Shown: positions 18,727 to 30,398, counted from the first letter of the stretch. The stretch is DNA of 64,000 bases from a bacterium (GCA_905221325.1 CAJNCS010000009.1:11836-75835); one strand, 5' to 3'. The notes: generated by a model not told the origin, from the sequence alone. A program made the numbers and translations.

Positions 18727-20739
18727 TTAAATTTTGAATGAAACATTATCGAAATTGAGCCAAGTGGCGTCAACGTTTTTTCTTACAACTATTTCTCCCG
18801 ATGTTAAAATGCATAAAACCGCGACTGTAAAATCATCGTTGAGCGCAAAAACGTAAGTTGAATGTAACGGTCTAAATCCCACTGGTAATTGAGCTATAAC
18901 CGTTCCGTAAGCTGTCTTTCCTTTCGTCCCAACTCCACGCAAATACACCACTCCATCGAACGTTTTTGAGTATTGCACATCATTGTATTGCTGATGATGT
19001 TGCCATCCATTTTGCAATGGTAGATTTTGCCAGGCTGTATTTTGAGTTATCCTTGAAATATCATCTTGTGTTGCAAGTTTCTTCCAAGCGTTCCAAGTCC
19101 CGTTTGTTTTTGAACGAACAGAAACTACTTGCCCTGAGAAGTCATAAGCTACTTGAACTACCCAATTATCATTATGTTTCAAAACTTGAACATGTTTCCA
19201 ACCATTGCCACCTTGAGGAGAATTTGATAGATTGTAGCCCATGTATTGACCTGAATCTGTGTAGTTATTCCAATCAATCTCGGCGCTCAAGGAGTTTCCT
19301 CCGTTTTTTGTCAACTGATGTTGTTGTATCGGCTTGTTGTCTGCGTAGATGTTGCCCCTAACATCTAGAGCGCCTTGCTCACGGATTTTGTTGACCCCTA
19401 CTCCTGACCTATCATAAGACAAAACCACGCTCTCCGTAGGCACATTGACCATGAACTCTGTTCTGGTGAATTTATCCTCAAGTGTACCAATAACAACCCA
19501 AGACTGATTAGCTAGGTAGTTCCCTGCAAGATTAGCCTGCGAATTGGTCAAGTTTGAGATACTTGTCCAGGAACCAGTGGCTGGTCCTGTGTCTACTTGA
19601 AAGTTAGTAGTCCCAAGCCTTGCGACCTTGAAAGTCAGCGACATTGTGTTTTTCTGACTACCTGAGACAGTCAAAGGCGCTACTTTGGCGTTTCTTGTGA
19701 CTGTCAAAGTGCTAGAGGTTGAGCCTGTTCTGGCTATACTAAAACTTAAAGCTGGAGCAAAATACTCAAGCACGGTTACAGATACCTCTTTAGTATCCGA
19801 CCATCTGCCACGGCTATCTGAGACACTCACTCTGATTTTGATGGTGCCGTGATAGTTCATAATGCCCAGACTTCCACCGTTTGAACTTGTGGACTGGTTT
19901 TTGCCAATAATCTCAGCATAATATCCAGTGATAGACGAGCCGTAAGAGCCGACTGCGCCATTAAACGCTACTTTGATGTTAGATATTACCTGGATGAACG
20001 TGTTTCCGTTTGGGATAAGGTTCTGAGCAGCACCGTTTATGTCCGACAGGGAAACTCCTGTAAATGTGGGTTTTACATTTGCTGGCACGCTTGCCGTGAA
20101 TGTAGTGGACTGTGTTCCAGTCTTGGTAGAGCCTGAGTAGGTATCTACATAGACTGTCCCAGTCCCACTTGCGGAATTTGGGATGTCATTGGCAAAGTCA
20201 AGAGGGATCGTCCACGTTGTGGATGTGTCTACATTCGTTGCAATCGTTCCACTCTTACCAGCCCAGGAATAGCGCACCGTATGCTTGAAACTGGAGCTTT
20301 GACGGTTAATGGTGATAGTAACCGAACTACCAATAACTCCAGCGCTCACGCTTACAGAGCTAGAGCGTGGTATAGTCGTCAGGCTAAGACTTGCTGATAC
20401 TGTGATAGTCCCATGCAGGCCATTATTCGGATTGAACGTGCATGATATAGGTAAGGTCTTAGTCCCATCCGCATTGTGGCTGATTGTACTTGACCCACTA
20501 GCAAGAGTGTACTCCTCGCCTGATGTTTCCCACGTTGGGTAGCTGTAATGCACGTTTCGACCGTCTAAATTGAGAGACAAAGTACTGTCTCCTTGATGGT
20601 TATGAGTGTAATAGGCGCCTGTACGACTGACTGTCATCCTCCAGTTGACGGTTGATGTGTTAGCTGTGATACTCTGAGAGCCTTGGTCTACATAAACATT
20701 GAGATACAAGCTCCCACTTGAGTTACTAAATTTAGCCAT
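18727..20739 (-). CDS. DUF859 phage minor structural protein
   Basis: The 670-aa protein starts MAKFSNSSGSLYLNVYVDQG and consists of Ser/Thr-rich beta domains (two or three Ig-like repeats over residues 1-440), then a C-terminal module (about 480-670) with W and G residues like a receptor-binding head. DUF859 proteins are tail-tip or fibre components of streptococcal phages. Confidence 0.85.
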   Translation of the reverse strand: MAKFSNSSGSLYLNVYVDQGSQSITANTSTVNWRMTVSRTGAYYTHNHQGDSTLSLNLDGRNVHYSYPTWETSGEEYTLASGSSTISHNADGTKTLPISCTFNPNNGLHGTITVSASLSLTTIPRSSSVSVSAGVIGSSVTITINRQSSSFKHTVRYSWAGKSGTIATNVDTSTTWTIPLDFANDIPNSASGTGTVYVDTYSGSTKTGTQSTTFTASVPANVKPTFTGVSLSDINGAAQNLIPNGNTFIQVISNIKVAFNGAVGSYGSSITGYYAEIIGKNQSTSSNGGSLGIMNYHGTIKIRVSVSDSRGRWSDTKEVSVTVLEYFAPALSFSIARTGSTSSTLTVTRNAKVAPLTVSGSQKNTMSLTFKVARLGTTNFQVDTGPATGSWTSISNLTNSQANLAGNYLANQSWVVIGTLEDKFTRTEFMVNVPTESVVLSYDRSGVGVNKIREQGALDVRGNIYADNKPIQQHQLTKNGGNSLSAEIDWNNYTDSGQYMGYNLSNSPQGGNGWKHVQVLKHNDNWVVQVAYDFSGQVVSVRSKTNGTWNAWKKLATQDDISRITQNTAWQNLPLQNGWQHHQQYNDVQYSKTFDGVVYLRGVGTKGKTAYGTVIAQLPVGFRPLHSTYVFALNDDFTVAVLCILTSGEIVVRKNVDATWLNFDNVSFKI

Positions 20740-20750
20740 TTTACTCCTTT

Positions 20751-23700
20751 TTATCCTACATAACGAATGACGTTCATGTCAGGGTTGATATGATATTGTT
20801 CCTCTCTAAAACGTCCAATCTGGATTGTTTTAGAGAAAATACCATTCTCGATATGAATGACCCCTTGTGAAATATACATGACCTCAACCCCTGCTGAATA
20901 CATTGAAATTCGTCCGTTAGGATTGAACATCATGCTAGAGCTACCGTCATTCTTACCAATCACAAGCCCCTCATTTGAGGAACTCATATAGGTATCGATG
21001 AAATTCCAGCGGTCAGACAATTCTCCCAAATCTTTGGCAATGTTAGAAACACGCTGACTAGCTGAAATCAAATCTTTTTCAGCTCGTGCTCTTGCGCTCT
21101 CGTTTGCGTTGACAAAGTCCTTATAAGCCTTTATCCAGTTATCAAGCGTATCAGCGCTAGCCTTGGCCTCAAGTTCAGCCTGGATAATTCCAGCTTTCTC
21201 ATTTAAAGCGTTCAGTTGCTCCTGAGTAAGGACTTGGTTTGCCTTGGAGTCAATATCAGCTTGCACATCCTCTGGAGCTGGCGACCAATCTGTTTTGACA
21301 GTCCCGCGCTCTAGCTTGATTTTCAGATTGGTGTCACGATTATCAAAACCAATACTGATTTTTGTCGGTTCTTGAACTGAGAATTTTTCAATTAAATACC
21401 CATTTTCAGGCAAATATCTCGTTGTATACTTCTGAAAAACATTATTTTTGTTAAAAGTAGTCCATCCTACCCATATTTTAGCGGTTCCCCAAGCTTGAAT
21501 AATATAATCTACATTTGGTTTTAACAAAATAAACTGGCTTGTATCATAGTTTTTATCATCAACTATGACGCCCCTGTTATTATAAAATTTGCCTCTATGA
21601 CGATTATTTAGATACAGTAAGTTGCCTGCGCCGACTTCAATTTTCGCCCAACGATCAGCCCATTTGTACTTAGTTTTATCTGAGCTATCAGGCCTCTCAT
21701 AATCTGAATAATGACCAAAATAACGCTGTCCGTTATCTGTCATTGTCAAACCAGAACCATCCGCATTGTCAGAATATGCAAAGTGAACATAAGGTGTTCT
21801 TCCATCTGCCCCTGGCTTACCTGGTAGCCCATCAGCGCCATCACGACCACGCCATCTCGTCCAGCGATAGTCAGCAGGATTGACGCTGTCAGTTGAGTTG
21901 AAATCAATATAGACCCCTACATAGGCCTTGTCATCGTTAGTCTGGCTAAATCCACTACCTGAAACAGTATCAGCGTAGGCAATGTGAGTGTACTGTGTAC
22001 GTCCGTCAGCTCCTTTAGGTCCAGGGAGGCCTTGGTCACCTTTTGGACCTTGTAAACCTTGGAGCCCTTGGAGTCCACGGTCTCCCTTTTCGCCTTTTTC
22101 TCCACGATCTCCTTTTGGACCAGGGTCCCCTTTCGGTCCTGTATCCCCTTTTTGACCTTGCAGGCCATCTGATGTATTGATAAGCGTTAACTGCTCGGAC
22201 GCTACCTCTTTGTTATCAATCCATGCAGAAACAGTCAAAACCATCTTTTGGTTGATGTCAGAGGCTCGAACAATGTAATTAGAGCTTGTAGCTTTGATTT
22301 CGCCATCTACAACCCAGCGCCAGCCACTATTGATAACCTTGTTACCTTTCATGAGGGTAGGAGTCACAATCGTCTGACCTTGACCGTTTTTAAAGGCTAT
22401 ACCGTTATCAGTAGCAAGTTTGATAGTGTAGGGCTTGGATGCTTCGAAAAGTCGCTCAAAGGCGGCTTGAATGCCATCTGATAGCTTACTCTCTAGAGCC
22501 TTAAAATTCGCAAAAGTAGTCTTATTACTTGCCGGATTTGTAAAGCTGATTTTCTGTTCGGTAACTCGTGCTTTTACTATTAAAGCTGGACTAAAACCAT
22601 CATCATAAATCTGGATCGTGTCCCCGATTTCTACGTCCACAAAGCCATCTACTTCATAGGTAATGGCTGGGTAGCAATGCTGCTTTAACTTCAGGTAAGC
22701 AAGCCGCCTCAATTCATTTGGCTCGTCTGTGTCAAAGTCGAAGTCTCGTCTTGTCCACTGGTCCTCAGCTGTTGCTGAAGTAAAAGTCGAGGGATAGAGT
22801 TGCATGGATAAAGGGGCGTACAGTTGTTGCCCCCTTTGATAGAACTCTAATTCTCCCCTCTCGTTTTTGATAGACCAATCTCCCAAGTTTTCAATGGTCA
22901 GAACCTCTTTTTCGGGCTCGGTTTCTTTCTCTTTTTTCTTAGGAGGTTTTATGATCCGTTTCTCTGTATTCGAAGGTCCGCCTTTCTGACTAGTTGTAAC
23001 CGTCTGCTCAATCGAACCATCAGAGCGAGTTGTTGTCGTTGTAGTGATTCGTGTTTTATCAGCTAATTTTGTGACTTTCGTATGGACAATAGTCTTGCTC
23101 TTTGTCCCGTCTGGAGCTGTCCGAATGATAGTTTCAGTTGTCGATCCGTCCGAATTTTTGACTCTTCGACTTGAAACGTGACGCTCCCCGCTGTCTTCAG
23201 CCTCAACAGTCGGCATTTTGCCGGTTGGCCGGATTGTATTGAAAACACCTGTCTTATCCACTTTCCGGGTGATAGAGCTAATATTTTTACCATATTTCAA
23301 AAACACATCATTCCTGATGCGACCAACTCCTTGGTGTGTATCGTCGTGTTCGTGATATATATTTACAATAAATTTCTTAAGCGTGCTATCTGCTTTTAAT
23401 TGTGTGTCAAATTCAATCTCAGCATTGAATTGTTTCGCAAGATTAAGCAAACGAGCGAGTTTTGTTTCTTGCGTCGTCCACTCAATGATGCGTTGTTTAT
23501 CTGAAATCTCGTTAATTCCAATAGTGAGATGAGCATAGTTCAATAAAGCCATCTCTTGGCAATATTCTGCAAAAGTCATTGCTCTCGTAGCCTTGTATGG
23601 ATTTACTAACTCATTGATCAATTCAAGATTAAGATTCTCACAATAGCATTTGATTGTCTGCTCATTTTCCTCCACTGACATCACATTAAAGAGGTAGGTG

Positions 23701-23930
23701 CGCCCATTGTATCGGAATGACACCCAAGCACGCTCGTTTAGATGTTGGTAGGCCTTTGATAAAGCTGTATCTGATTGAATTGCTTTCTTAAAGACTGTAA
23801 ACTCAAATGTTGAGGACCCTGTTGGCATGTCTCTTGACCAAGTATCGTTATAATAATTAAGCGTGTTCTGCTTACTATTATCAACAAAAGCAACCTTTTG
23901 CAAGTTTGCATCATGAATCGTTAAAAGCAT
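20751..23930 (-). CDS. tail-associated protein Tal / antireceptor with collagen-like region
   Basis: The ATG ending at 23930 (AAAGGTGG 5 bases upstream, 1-base overlap with Dit) gives 1059 aa. The N-terminal 380 residues are gp18/Tal-like (phage endopeptidase tail family). A region rich in lysine and Thr/Ser follows (about 260-340). Around residues 590-645 lies a Gly-X-Y collagen-like run, and a short one near 690-712; each is followed by a related segment beginning ADGRTxYxHxAYxD. It likely forms the tail tip that recognises the host. Confidence 0.87.
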   Translation of the reverse strand: MLLTIHDANLQKVAFVDNSKQNTLNYYNDTWSRDMPTGSSTFEFTVFKKAIQSDTALSKAYQHLNERAWVSFRYNGRTYLFNVMSVEENEQTIKCYCENLNLELINELVNPYKATRAMTFAEYCQEMALLNYAHLTIGINEISDKQRIIEWTTQETKLARLLNLAKQFNAEIEFDTQLKADSTLKKFIVNIYHEHDDTHQGVGRIRNDVFLKYGKNISSITRKVDKTGVFNTIRPTGKMPTVEAEDSGERHVSSRRVKNSDGSTTETIIRTAPDGTKSKTIVHTKVTKLADKTRITTTTTTRSDGSIEQTVTTSQKGGPSNTEKRIIKPPKKKEKETEPEKEVLTIENLGDWSIKNERGELEFYQRGQQLYAPLSMQLYPSTFTSATAEDQWTRRDFDFDTDEPNELRRLAYLKLKQHCYPAITYEVDGFVDVEIGDTIQIYDDGFSPALIVKARVTEQKISFTNPASNKTTFANFKALESKLSDGIQAAFERLFEASKPYTIKLATDNGIAFKNGQGQTIVTPTLMKGNKVINSGWRWVVDGEIKATSSNYIVRASDINQKMVLTVSAWIDNKEVASEQLTLINTSDGLQGQKGDTGPKGDPGPKGDRGEKGEKGDRGLQGLQGLQGPKGDQGLPGPKGADGRTQYTHIAYADTVSGSGFSQTNDDKAYVGVYIDFNSTDSVNPADYRWTRWRGRDGADGLPGKPGADGRTPYVHFAYSDNADGSGLTMTDNGQRYFGHYSDYERPDSSDKTKYKWADRWAKIEVGAGNLLYLNNRHRGKFYNNRGVIVDDKNYDTSQFILLKPNVDYIIQAWGTAKIWVGWTTFNKNNVFQKYTTRYLPENGYLIEKFSVQEPTKISIGFDNRDTNLKIKLERGTVKTDWSPAPEDVQADIDSKANQVLTQEQLNALNEKAGIIQAELEAKASADTLDNWIKAYKDFVNANESARARAEKDLISASQRVSNIAKDLGELSDRWNFIDTYMSSSNEGLVIGKNDGSSSMMFNPNGRISMYSAGVEVMYISQGVIHIENGIFSKTIQIGRFREEQYHINPDMNVIRYVG

Positions 23931-25432
23931 TATAGCCACCTTTCTTCAAATTCAATGGTTACAGTAGGCTTGGTCTTGACCCAGCTTGAGTAATAGACCT
24001 CAAGTTGACTCTTTCCTGGAGGGATACTCAAAAATTTTGAACCCTGGACAACATCTGCGGCCCTCTCAATGCCATCCACTGTGACTGAATTGTTCTCGCT
24101 ATTTAACGTAAGGTTTGACCCCATAGGATAGCGGTTAGGAATATCCCTTGAAGCTTGTACAAAATCTTTGCGATACAACAACTCATCAAGATACAAGTGC
24201 GGGATAATTACCTTCCCGTGAAAAGCACCTATCGTCACATGGACCTTAGCTGACTTTTTACCTTCTATTTCAGGAACGATAAAATTATAGTATGAGCCGT
24301 TGTAGTAAACTTGAACTTTCTCATCATTTCTCTTGAGCTCAAACTGCCCTCTTGTTTTTGCAAAAGGATTTTTATTTTTATCGCTAGAGGAGTCAAATTC
24401 CAAAGTTTTTAAGAAATTGTATCCACCAGCGTTGTCAGTAGCAAAGACATTAAACCCACAGTATAAGCCGTTATAGCGCTTGTAAGTTTCAACACCATAC
24501 AAAAACTGCCCATTGGTGTCAGATACAGCTACTTTAATAAACCCACATTGAGTAATTGATTCTAACTGATAAACCAGCTTGCAAAAAATATAGTCATCAA
24601 GTGAGCCTTTCTCTCCCGTTGAGTCAGCAGGGATCTCCCATGAGAGCCCTGCTGCGTAGTTTGTATCTGTTATGCCATTAGACTGCTCTCTTAGCTTGAC
24701 ACGTTTCTTGCCATCTACTGTAACTAGCTCAGATGTTCCAGTTATGTTATCCCATTTGCTATTGGTTATTGAGCTATTTTTAATCGCTCTAGCAAAACCA
24801 TCAGCGATTTTGTCCCCCCTAAAGTCAAGCAAGACCTCAGATCGTTTAACTATCTCAGCATCAATCTCCTTAGGGTCTCCGACCTCAAGAGCTCCGCTAA
24901 TGTTGACAAGGCCGATGTAGCCATTCTCAGCATTGTGTTTGATTTTAACGATTGGAAATGCACTCTCTGTGCCATTATTTGTAAGATCAAACACCATCTT
25001 TCCTGCTTCGCTAGTTGCGTTTTTGTCGCTATCAAATCGCTTATAGGCTGAACTATGAGCCACACCATCAGGAATGATGAACCTAATAGAGCCGTTTGAA
25101 CGTCTCCCGCTTGCCTCTTGCATAGGGATATCATCAATTACCGTGGCCAGATAATACTTGTCTGGTTCATCTGAAAAGGTCAACTCTTTAGGACTATCAA
25201 CATTAAAAATACCCGCAAGCTTATGCTTGAGGGTATTTCTGTCTTCAGACCAGATGGAAAAGTCTACCTTGATATATTTTGCATCAATAGTTTGTTGCTG
25301 AACATTCACGCCAATTCTTGGGGCATGGTCGATAGAGATAGAGCGATTGTTTCCAATATCTCGTTGGATGTCATGGATTTCAATAAGCTCTCGTAAATCT
25401 GTTTTATTAAAACGCATAGTCACTTCGCTCAT
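23930..25432 (-). CDS. distal tail protein Dit
   Basis: The 500-aa protein begins [22 protein letters not shown] and fits the siphovirus Dit family, with an extended C-terminal part (about 200-500) that may be a carbohydrate-binding insertion (evolved Dit). It joins tail tube and tip. It overlaps the tape measure stop by 4 bases (ATGA) and is followed at once by Tal. Confidence 0.87.
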   Translation of the reverse strand: MSEVTMRFNKTDLRELIEIHDIQRDIGNNRSISIDHAPRIGVNVQQQTIDAKYIKVDFSIWSEDRNTLKHKLAGIFNVDSPKELTFSDEPDKYYLATVIDDIPMQEASGRRSNGSIRFIIPDGVAHSSAYKRFDSDKNATSEAGKMVFDLTNNGTESAFPIVKIKHNAENGYIGLVNISGALEVGDPKEIDAEIVKRSEVLLDFRGDKIADGFARAIKNSSITNSKWDNITGTSELVTVDGKKRVKLREQSNGITDTNYAAGLSWEIPADSTGEKGSLDDYIFCKLVYQLESITQCGFIKVAVSDTNGQFLYGVETYKRYNGLYCGFNVFATDNAGGYNFLKTLEFDSSSDKNKNPFAKTRGQFELKRNDEKVQVYYNGSYYNFIVPEIEGKKSAKVHVTIGAFHGKVIIPHLYLDELLYRKDFVQASRDIPNRYPMGSNLTLNSENNSVTVDGIERAADVVQGSKFLSIPPGKSQLEVYYSSWVKTKPTVTIEFEERWL

Positions 25433-28400
25433 TCAATCACCCCTTTCATTCTTAGTAGCATTTTCTCACGCTCTTTCTGAGTTTTAGTAACAATATCCGT
25501 AACTTTTGAGCTGTCCAGATAAGCGTTTGTGTCCTTGTTAAGGATAGCAGTAAGCAATTTTTCTAAACTTGATCTCAGAATCCTCATCTCAGACACGACT
25601 TTATCAGTATCTTGCCCATTTTGAACACTTGTAGTTTGAATAGTGATATTACGTTGAGCTTCTTCCATTTCACGAAGAAATTTCGCATCACTCGGGATAC
25701 CGATACCAGAAGCATATTTAGGAACACCCATCTCACGCATCAAACGTCTAGTTTTATCAGCTCGCAAGACTTTAGAACCTCTCGGAAGAGGAAGCAAGAC
25801 ATCCCTGCCTTGAGGAATGAAACTCCGACCATTTGGCAGAGTGACCATTTCCTTGTAATTGCTATTTCTTTGGTCGTTGACGATAGCAAGCCCACCAGGG
25901 TGATAGTTGGTCCCGTGAGCATGCTTGCTCGCAAAGATATTCGTAAAGAAATCACCAGTAACACTGTTAATCCAACTTTTAATACCTGAAAGAACACCAG
26001 AAGCATTGTCTCGAGCATTGATAGTAACAGTTTTATCCTGAATACCATTTACACCGCTTTTGACCTCACTAACAGTACCATCGGTACCATTCTTAGCAAG
26101 GATATTCACTGGATCATATTGCTTGATAGCATTGATAGCACCGCTCGTCTCATTTCGTACACCGCCTGTTTGGTCAGCAGCAAACAAATTGATAGGAGCT
26201 TCTTGTTTCGGTGAATTAACACTCAAAATAGCACTTCCGACAGCTGCGCCCGTATTATCCACCGCATCCAGAGACTTAGTCTCAGCAGATGCGAAATTCC
26301 AAGCTGTAATCTTATCGATAGATAACTGGCCGTTGCTCAAAACATTCGTAGGATCAGCTTTAAAATCTTTTGTAAACGGTGTAGACGCATTCCAGGTCGT
26401 CAGAGTATCAGTTGAGCGAGCGACTGCTTTTCGGACGCTTTCATCATTGGCCAGCAACTCCTTCTGTTTTGGTTTCAGAGCTTCATAGTTAGACAGAGCC
26501 TTTGAGGCTTCCTCCGCCTTGTTCATGATGTCTGTATTCTTCATGAGAAGTTCTTTGACTTCCGCTGGCATGCTGTTCCATGTTTTAAGATGGGTTTCAC
26601 TATCAAAGATAGCTTGTAGGCCAGCTTGATTCTTGACAATCACTTGCTTCTCTTCGAGAGTCATGTCTTTCCATTTACCGGATTCGACAAGAGCCTCTGC
26701 AATTGTAGCGCGAGCGTTTGAATTGATTTCCGCAGTCTTAGCAATAAACTGCAATTGTTCCCAACCCTCCGCAGATTTAGCAGCCTCTCCGATGACTTCT
26801 TTCACATTGGATTTTACTTGGAAATTCCCATTCTTATCAATGTTACCTACCAACAACGACCAGGCATCGTTAGCCTCTTTCACTTCCTTGCTCATCTCAC
26901 TAGTATAGTTGGCAAGGATACTATGCGAATTACCCACTTTTTGAGAGGCTTCAGCAGCTTTCTTTCCGATTTCTTCATAGGACAGGCCGTATTCCTCCAG
27001 AACTTTTTTGGCTTCTTCCCAGTAGTTCCAACTTTGGCCAGTTCGAGCTTTCACCTTATCGTCAAGATTTCGCATGACTTGATAATACTTACTTCCCAAA
27101 GCTTCCATGGTTTGAGTATGGTTTGCTTCTAAAGTCTGCATTTTCTTGTTGTAAGTCTCCTGGTCGATAGCCTTACCGTCTAACAACTCTTTCAGCTCAC
27201 TCTTTGAGTTCTCGTAGAGTTTCTTTTCCTCATCAAGCGCTTGTTTTAAAACATCTTTAGTATGCTTCAATTGCGTTTCATTCAGACTTCTGACATCGCC
27301 ATTTAAAGCTTGTAAGGCAGCCTTCTGTTGCTCGGCTGACAAGTCCATCATTGAGAGTTTAGCCTTAATCATCTCGTTCTGATTGTTCAGGATGATTTCT
27401 TTCTCCTCTTGAGAGAATTTGCTCGCATCACCATTATGACGTTGATATATCTCATTGATTTGATTCATCATCGCTTCTGTGTTGCTGACCACCTGAGCAT
27501 TCTTCTCTTTTGCTTTCGCAATATCTTCTTCACTGAGGCCCCATTTAGCGCCCAATTCTTCCATTCGTTTGTTGGTCTTATCTGCAGCAGCGGCAATTTC
27601 TTCATAGAGCTTTTTAAAGGCTCCAGAGACTTTCTCAGCGCTTCCTGCTGTACTTCCAAAGTTTGCGACGGCTGTGCTTGTTTCATCAACTGTTTTTTGG
27701 AAGTTTCGCAATTCTTCACGCTGAACATCATCTAATGTAGAGCCAAATTCCTCCGCTTTGATACGAGCCTTATCTTTCTCGTTAGCTAGATAGGCTAGAC
27801 CACCAGCCAGCAGAACCGTACCTCCGACTAAAAGCCCAACAGGACTCGTCAATCCAGCTAAAGTTGTCTTGAGTAATCCAGTTTTTCCAGCAGTCTCAGC
27901 TACCTGAGTTCCTAGCTCAGCTGCTTCCTTGCCCGCTTTTCCAAGACTTAATCCCTTGGAAAACAGATCCGCAACCTTACTACCACCTTTAAAGAGATAA
28001 CCTAATCCCGTTGATGCGTTCCCCAGCATATTCAACAATGGGTAGCCCAAAGCTAGGAAACCACCAAAACCAAGTACTAACTTCTGTGTACTTTCGGGTG
28101 CCTTATCTAACCACTCAATAAACTCATTTGCCTTTTCAAGGAGAGGCGTGAGTAGAGGTAAAAGTTTCTGACCGATGTTGATTTGAAGCACTTCCAAACT
28201 TGACTTAAATCGCTCTACTCCATTTTTAGATGATTTAGACAGCTCATCCGCCAATTTTTTAGTATACCCACGAGCATTTTCAGTTTCCTTAGTAAGATTA
28301 CGTAACGCATCCCCTCCTTGGTTGATAAGGGCATTCATTCCAGTTTGAGCTTCAACACCAAAGGCACGAGCAATAGCAGATGATTTCTCAGCATCTGTCC

Positions 28401-29562
28401 ATCCTTTTGTTGATTCCTTGATGCGATCAATGATGTCAGGTAGTTTTAAAGCGCCAGATTGGAACTCTTCCACAGTAAAACCAAGCTCTTTCATTGCTGC
28501 AGCATTTGATTTAGAAGGCTTGAGCAATTTAGAAAGCGCACCACGTAAAGCTGTACCAGCCTTTTCCCCAGCAATACCATTATCAGAAAGAAGACCGATA
28601 GCGGCAGAAGTTTCCTCGATAGACATCCCCAAAGAGTGAGCCACAGGACCTATATACTCCATGGCTAGCCCCATATCTGAAAAGCCAGCCGATGTCTTAT
28701 TGGCCACATAAGTCAAGCTATCTGTAACACGGTTCGTGTCCTTAGCCTCTAGATCAAACTGACGCAAGATGTTAGTCGAAGCATTCATCACCACGTTAAA
28801 ATCATCCCCCGATGCCTTAGCAGCATCTAAGATAGCAGGCATAGCAGCAATAGTCTGATTAGCATCAAACCCTTTTTTGATAATTTCCTGCATTCCCTCA
28901 TTGATGGAGGATGTTGAGATACCATACTGCTTCGCCCAACCTTTCGAACTCTCACCCAATTTTTGTGTGGTGCTATTCAGTTCATCCGCTGTTGGGATAG
29001 TATCTGCTAGGAGTGACTTGGTCGTATTCATTTGACTTTCAAAGTCTATAGCTTTCTTAGTTGACAGGGCAAAACCAGCAGTAAGAGCTGTTGATACAGG
29101 TTTCATAGCATCACCCATTGCACGGAGTTTTTCGCCACCACTCTTAAAGGTATCTCCTAGCTTGTCCATTTTCCCAGCCCAGCTATTTTCGCGACCAACA
29201 TCTTTCAAAGCTTTTTCAACTCCACGTAGCTGGTTTTCCATTGCTGCCAACTTAGTATTCTCACGCTGAATATCTGCAGCAGCTTTATCAAAGTTAGCTG
29301 TTCCAGGGTCTAGCTTATCAAAACTTTTCTTCATCTCATCCAAAACTTTACGTTGTGAATCAATAGCTTGTCCTAAAGTCTTGTATTTAGCTTGAAGTAA
29401 GCTAGCATTTTTTTCATTCCCTTTCAAAGTACTATCCAAAGAACGGACATTGTTTTGAAAGTACTTTACAGCATTTTTTGCACCATTTAGAGAAGGGCTG
29501 AACTTTGACACGTCCAGCCCTAGCTCGATATACATCTGACCTAACGGCGTACCGCTTGCCAT
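25429..29562 (-). CDS. tail tape measure protein
   Basis: At 1377 aa this is the largest phage gene. It has a TP901-type tape measure domain (about residues 150-500), coiled-coil helices before and after, a hydrophobic Gly/Leu segment around 490-590 and tryptophan-bearing repeats near 930-1180. It sets tail length: by the usual 1.5 angstroms per residue rule the tail would be about 200 nm. Confidence 0.95.
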   Translation of the reverse strand: MASGTPLGQMYIELGLDVSKFSPSLNGAKNAVKYFQNNVRSLDSTLKGNEKNASLLQAKYKTLGQAIDSQRKVLDEMKKSFDKLDPGTANFDKAAADIQRENTKLAAMENQLRGVEKALKDVGRENSWAGKMDKLGDTFKSGGEKLRAMGDAMKPVSTALTAGFALSTKKAIDFESQMNTTKSLLADTIPTADELNSTTQKLGESSKGWAKQYGISTSSINEGMQEIIKKGFDANQTIAAMPAILDAAKASGDDFNVVMNASTNILRQFDLEAKDTNRVTDSLTYVANKTSAGFSDMGLAMEYIGPVAHSLGMSIEETSAAIGLLSDNGIAGEKAGTALRGALSKLLKPSKSNAAAMKELGFTVEEFQSGALKLPDIIDRIKESTKGWTDAEKSSAIARAFGVEAQTGMNALINQGGDALRNLTKETENARGYTKKLADELSKSSKNGVERFKSSLEVLQINIGQKLLPLLTPLLEKANEFIEWLDKAPESTQKLVLGFGGFLALGYPLLNMLGNASTGLGYLFKGGSKVADLFSKGLSLGKAGKEAAELGTQVAETAGKTGLLKTTLAGLTSPVGLLVGGTVLLAGGLAYLANEKDKARIKAEEFGSTLDDVQREELRNFQKTVDETSTAVANFGSTAGSAEKVSGAFKKLYEEIAAAADKTNKRMEELGAKWGLSEEDIAKAKEKNAQVVSNTEAMMNQINEIYQRHNGDASKFSQEEKEIILNNQNEMIKAKLSMMDLSAEQQKAALQALNGDVRSLNETQLKHTKDVLKQALDEEKKLYENSKSELKELLDGKAIDQETYNKKMQTLEANHTQTMEALGSKYYQVMRNLDDKVKARTGQSWNYWEEAKKVLEEYGLSYEEIGKKAAEASQKVGNSHSILANYTSEMSKEVKEANDAWSLLVGNIDKNGNFQVKSNVKEVIGEAAKSAEGWEQLQFIAKTAEINSNARATIAEALVESGKWKDMTLEEKQVIVKNQAGLQAIFDSETHLKTWNSMPAEVKELLMKNTDIMNKAEEASKALSNYEALKPKQKELLANDESVRKAVARSTDTLTTWNASTPFTKDFKADPTNVLSNGQLSIDKITAWNFASAETKSLDAVDNTGAAVGSAILSVNSPKQEAPINLFAADQTGGVRNETSGAINAIKQYDPVNILAKNGTDGTVSEVKSGVNGIQDKTVTINARDNASGVLSGIKSWINSVTGDFFTNIFASKHAHGTNYHPGGLAIVNDQRNSNYKEMVTLPNGRSFIPQGRDVLLPLPRGSKVLRADKTRRLMREMGVPKYASGIGIPSDAKFLREMEEAQRNITIQTTSVQNGQDTDKVVSEMRILRSSLEKLLTAILNKDTNAYLDSSKVTDIVTKTQKEREKMLLRMKGVIE

Positions 29563-29626
29563 ATTGTTCCTCCTTTTATCTCAAAGATACATTCAAAGCA
29601 AATAAAAAAGCCCTTGCGGACTTTTC

Positions 29627-29860
29627 TCATTTTAATTTCTTATAATTATCAAAAGCCATAGACATCATTGCCCATATAAAAACACCTAATAATCCATATC
29701 CATATAAAGGCAAAGAAGCAATGATGAATGGCGACAATAATATCTGCCCAATCGTATTCCCAAAGTTCGTACAAACACAGTAAATACCAAAACAGATATA
29801 TAGTACAAAAGTCAATGTCCAAAATAGACACCGCCTACGATTTTGTTCTACGATCTTCAT
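29627..29860 (-). CDS. small two-span membrane protein between tail chaperone and tape measure
   Basis: The ATG ending at 29860, 8 bases after GAGGAGG, gives 77 aa with two hydrophobic segments (about residues 12-32 and 38-66) and charged ends. No family recognised. Its own strong ribosome-binding site and its position, where chaperone and tape measure are normally adjacent, suggest an added gene (moron). Confidence 0.65.
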   Translation of the reverse strand: MKIVEQNRRRCLFWTLTFVLYICFGIYCVCTNFGNTIGQILLSPFIIASLPLYGYGLLGVFIWAMMSMAFDNYKKLK

Positions 29861-29919
29861 CCCACTCACCTCCTCACCCTTATTATATGCCTATTGAGGT
29901 GTTTTGTAAAGCCTTTTCA

Positions 29920-30108
29920 TCAGATAAGCTGCATAAAATCAACTAGATCCATGACTTCCTCAGTTTCAGCAGATTCAGTTTCACCAAGAACGCCCATTAG
30001 GTCCTCCCAACTAGTATCCATGACATCACGAATACTCATACCATAAGGACCCTCAGTAGCTTGCTTGACAAATACATAAAATCGTTTCAGCGCTTCGCTT
30101 GGCTTTAT
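29920..30108 (-). CDS. GT-type extension of the tail chaperone, made by -1 frameshift
   Basis: This frame has no ribosome-binding site but stays open for 62 codons from the A-run at the end of the upstream gene to TGA at 29920-29922. It encodes KPSEALKRFYVFVKQATEG and so on. A -1 slip on AAAAAA (30108-30113), immediately before the TAA stop, would fuse it to the 97-aa chaperone. This is the G/GT arrangement known from lambda and most siphoviruses. Confidence 0.75.
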   Translation of the reverse strand: MKPSEALKRFYVFVKQATEGPYGMSIRDVMDTSWEDLMGVLGETESAETEEVMDLVDFMQLI

Positions 30109-30398
30109 TTTTTCTCCTTTGGGTCGACATCACCGACCAGATGAGCGTAGATGTCCGCAAATACTGCAAAAATATCCGCCATATCTGTGTATTTCAAAAG
30201 TTCTTCCACTTCCAAATCTTCAAAGAGTGAGGCTATAAATTCCAATTGCTTGTCTAGTTTTTCAACTTCAGACAAATCAGTAGAAAGTGCTTCATTGAGA
30301 ATCAGGTAATCACGATAGTCCATGGTAGTAATTTCCTTACTAGTCTTTTGAACATCTTGCCCCTTTTCATTTTTAATTAAAAATTTAACCTTAGCCAT
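30105..30398 (-). CDS. tail assembly chaperone (gpG-like)
   Basis: The 97-aa protein MAKVKFLIKNEKGQDVQ has the small helical shape and location (after the major tail protein, before the tape measure) of tail assembly chaperones. It ends ...DVDPKEKK with GAG AAA AAA TAA, a slippery context. Together with the frameshifted form it keeps the tape measure soluble during tail assembly. Confidence 0.82.
   Translation of the reverse strand: MAKVKFLIKNEKGQDVQKTSKEITTMDYRDYLILNEALSTDLSEVEKLDKQLEFIASLFEDLEVEELLKYTDMADIFAVFADIYAHLVGDVDPKEKK

Noticed and set aside
20309..20542. 77-codon plus-strand frame in the DUF859 gene
   Set aside because: Antisense to Ser/Thr repeats; no ribosome-binding site.
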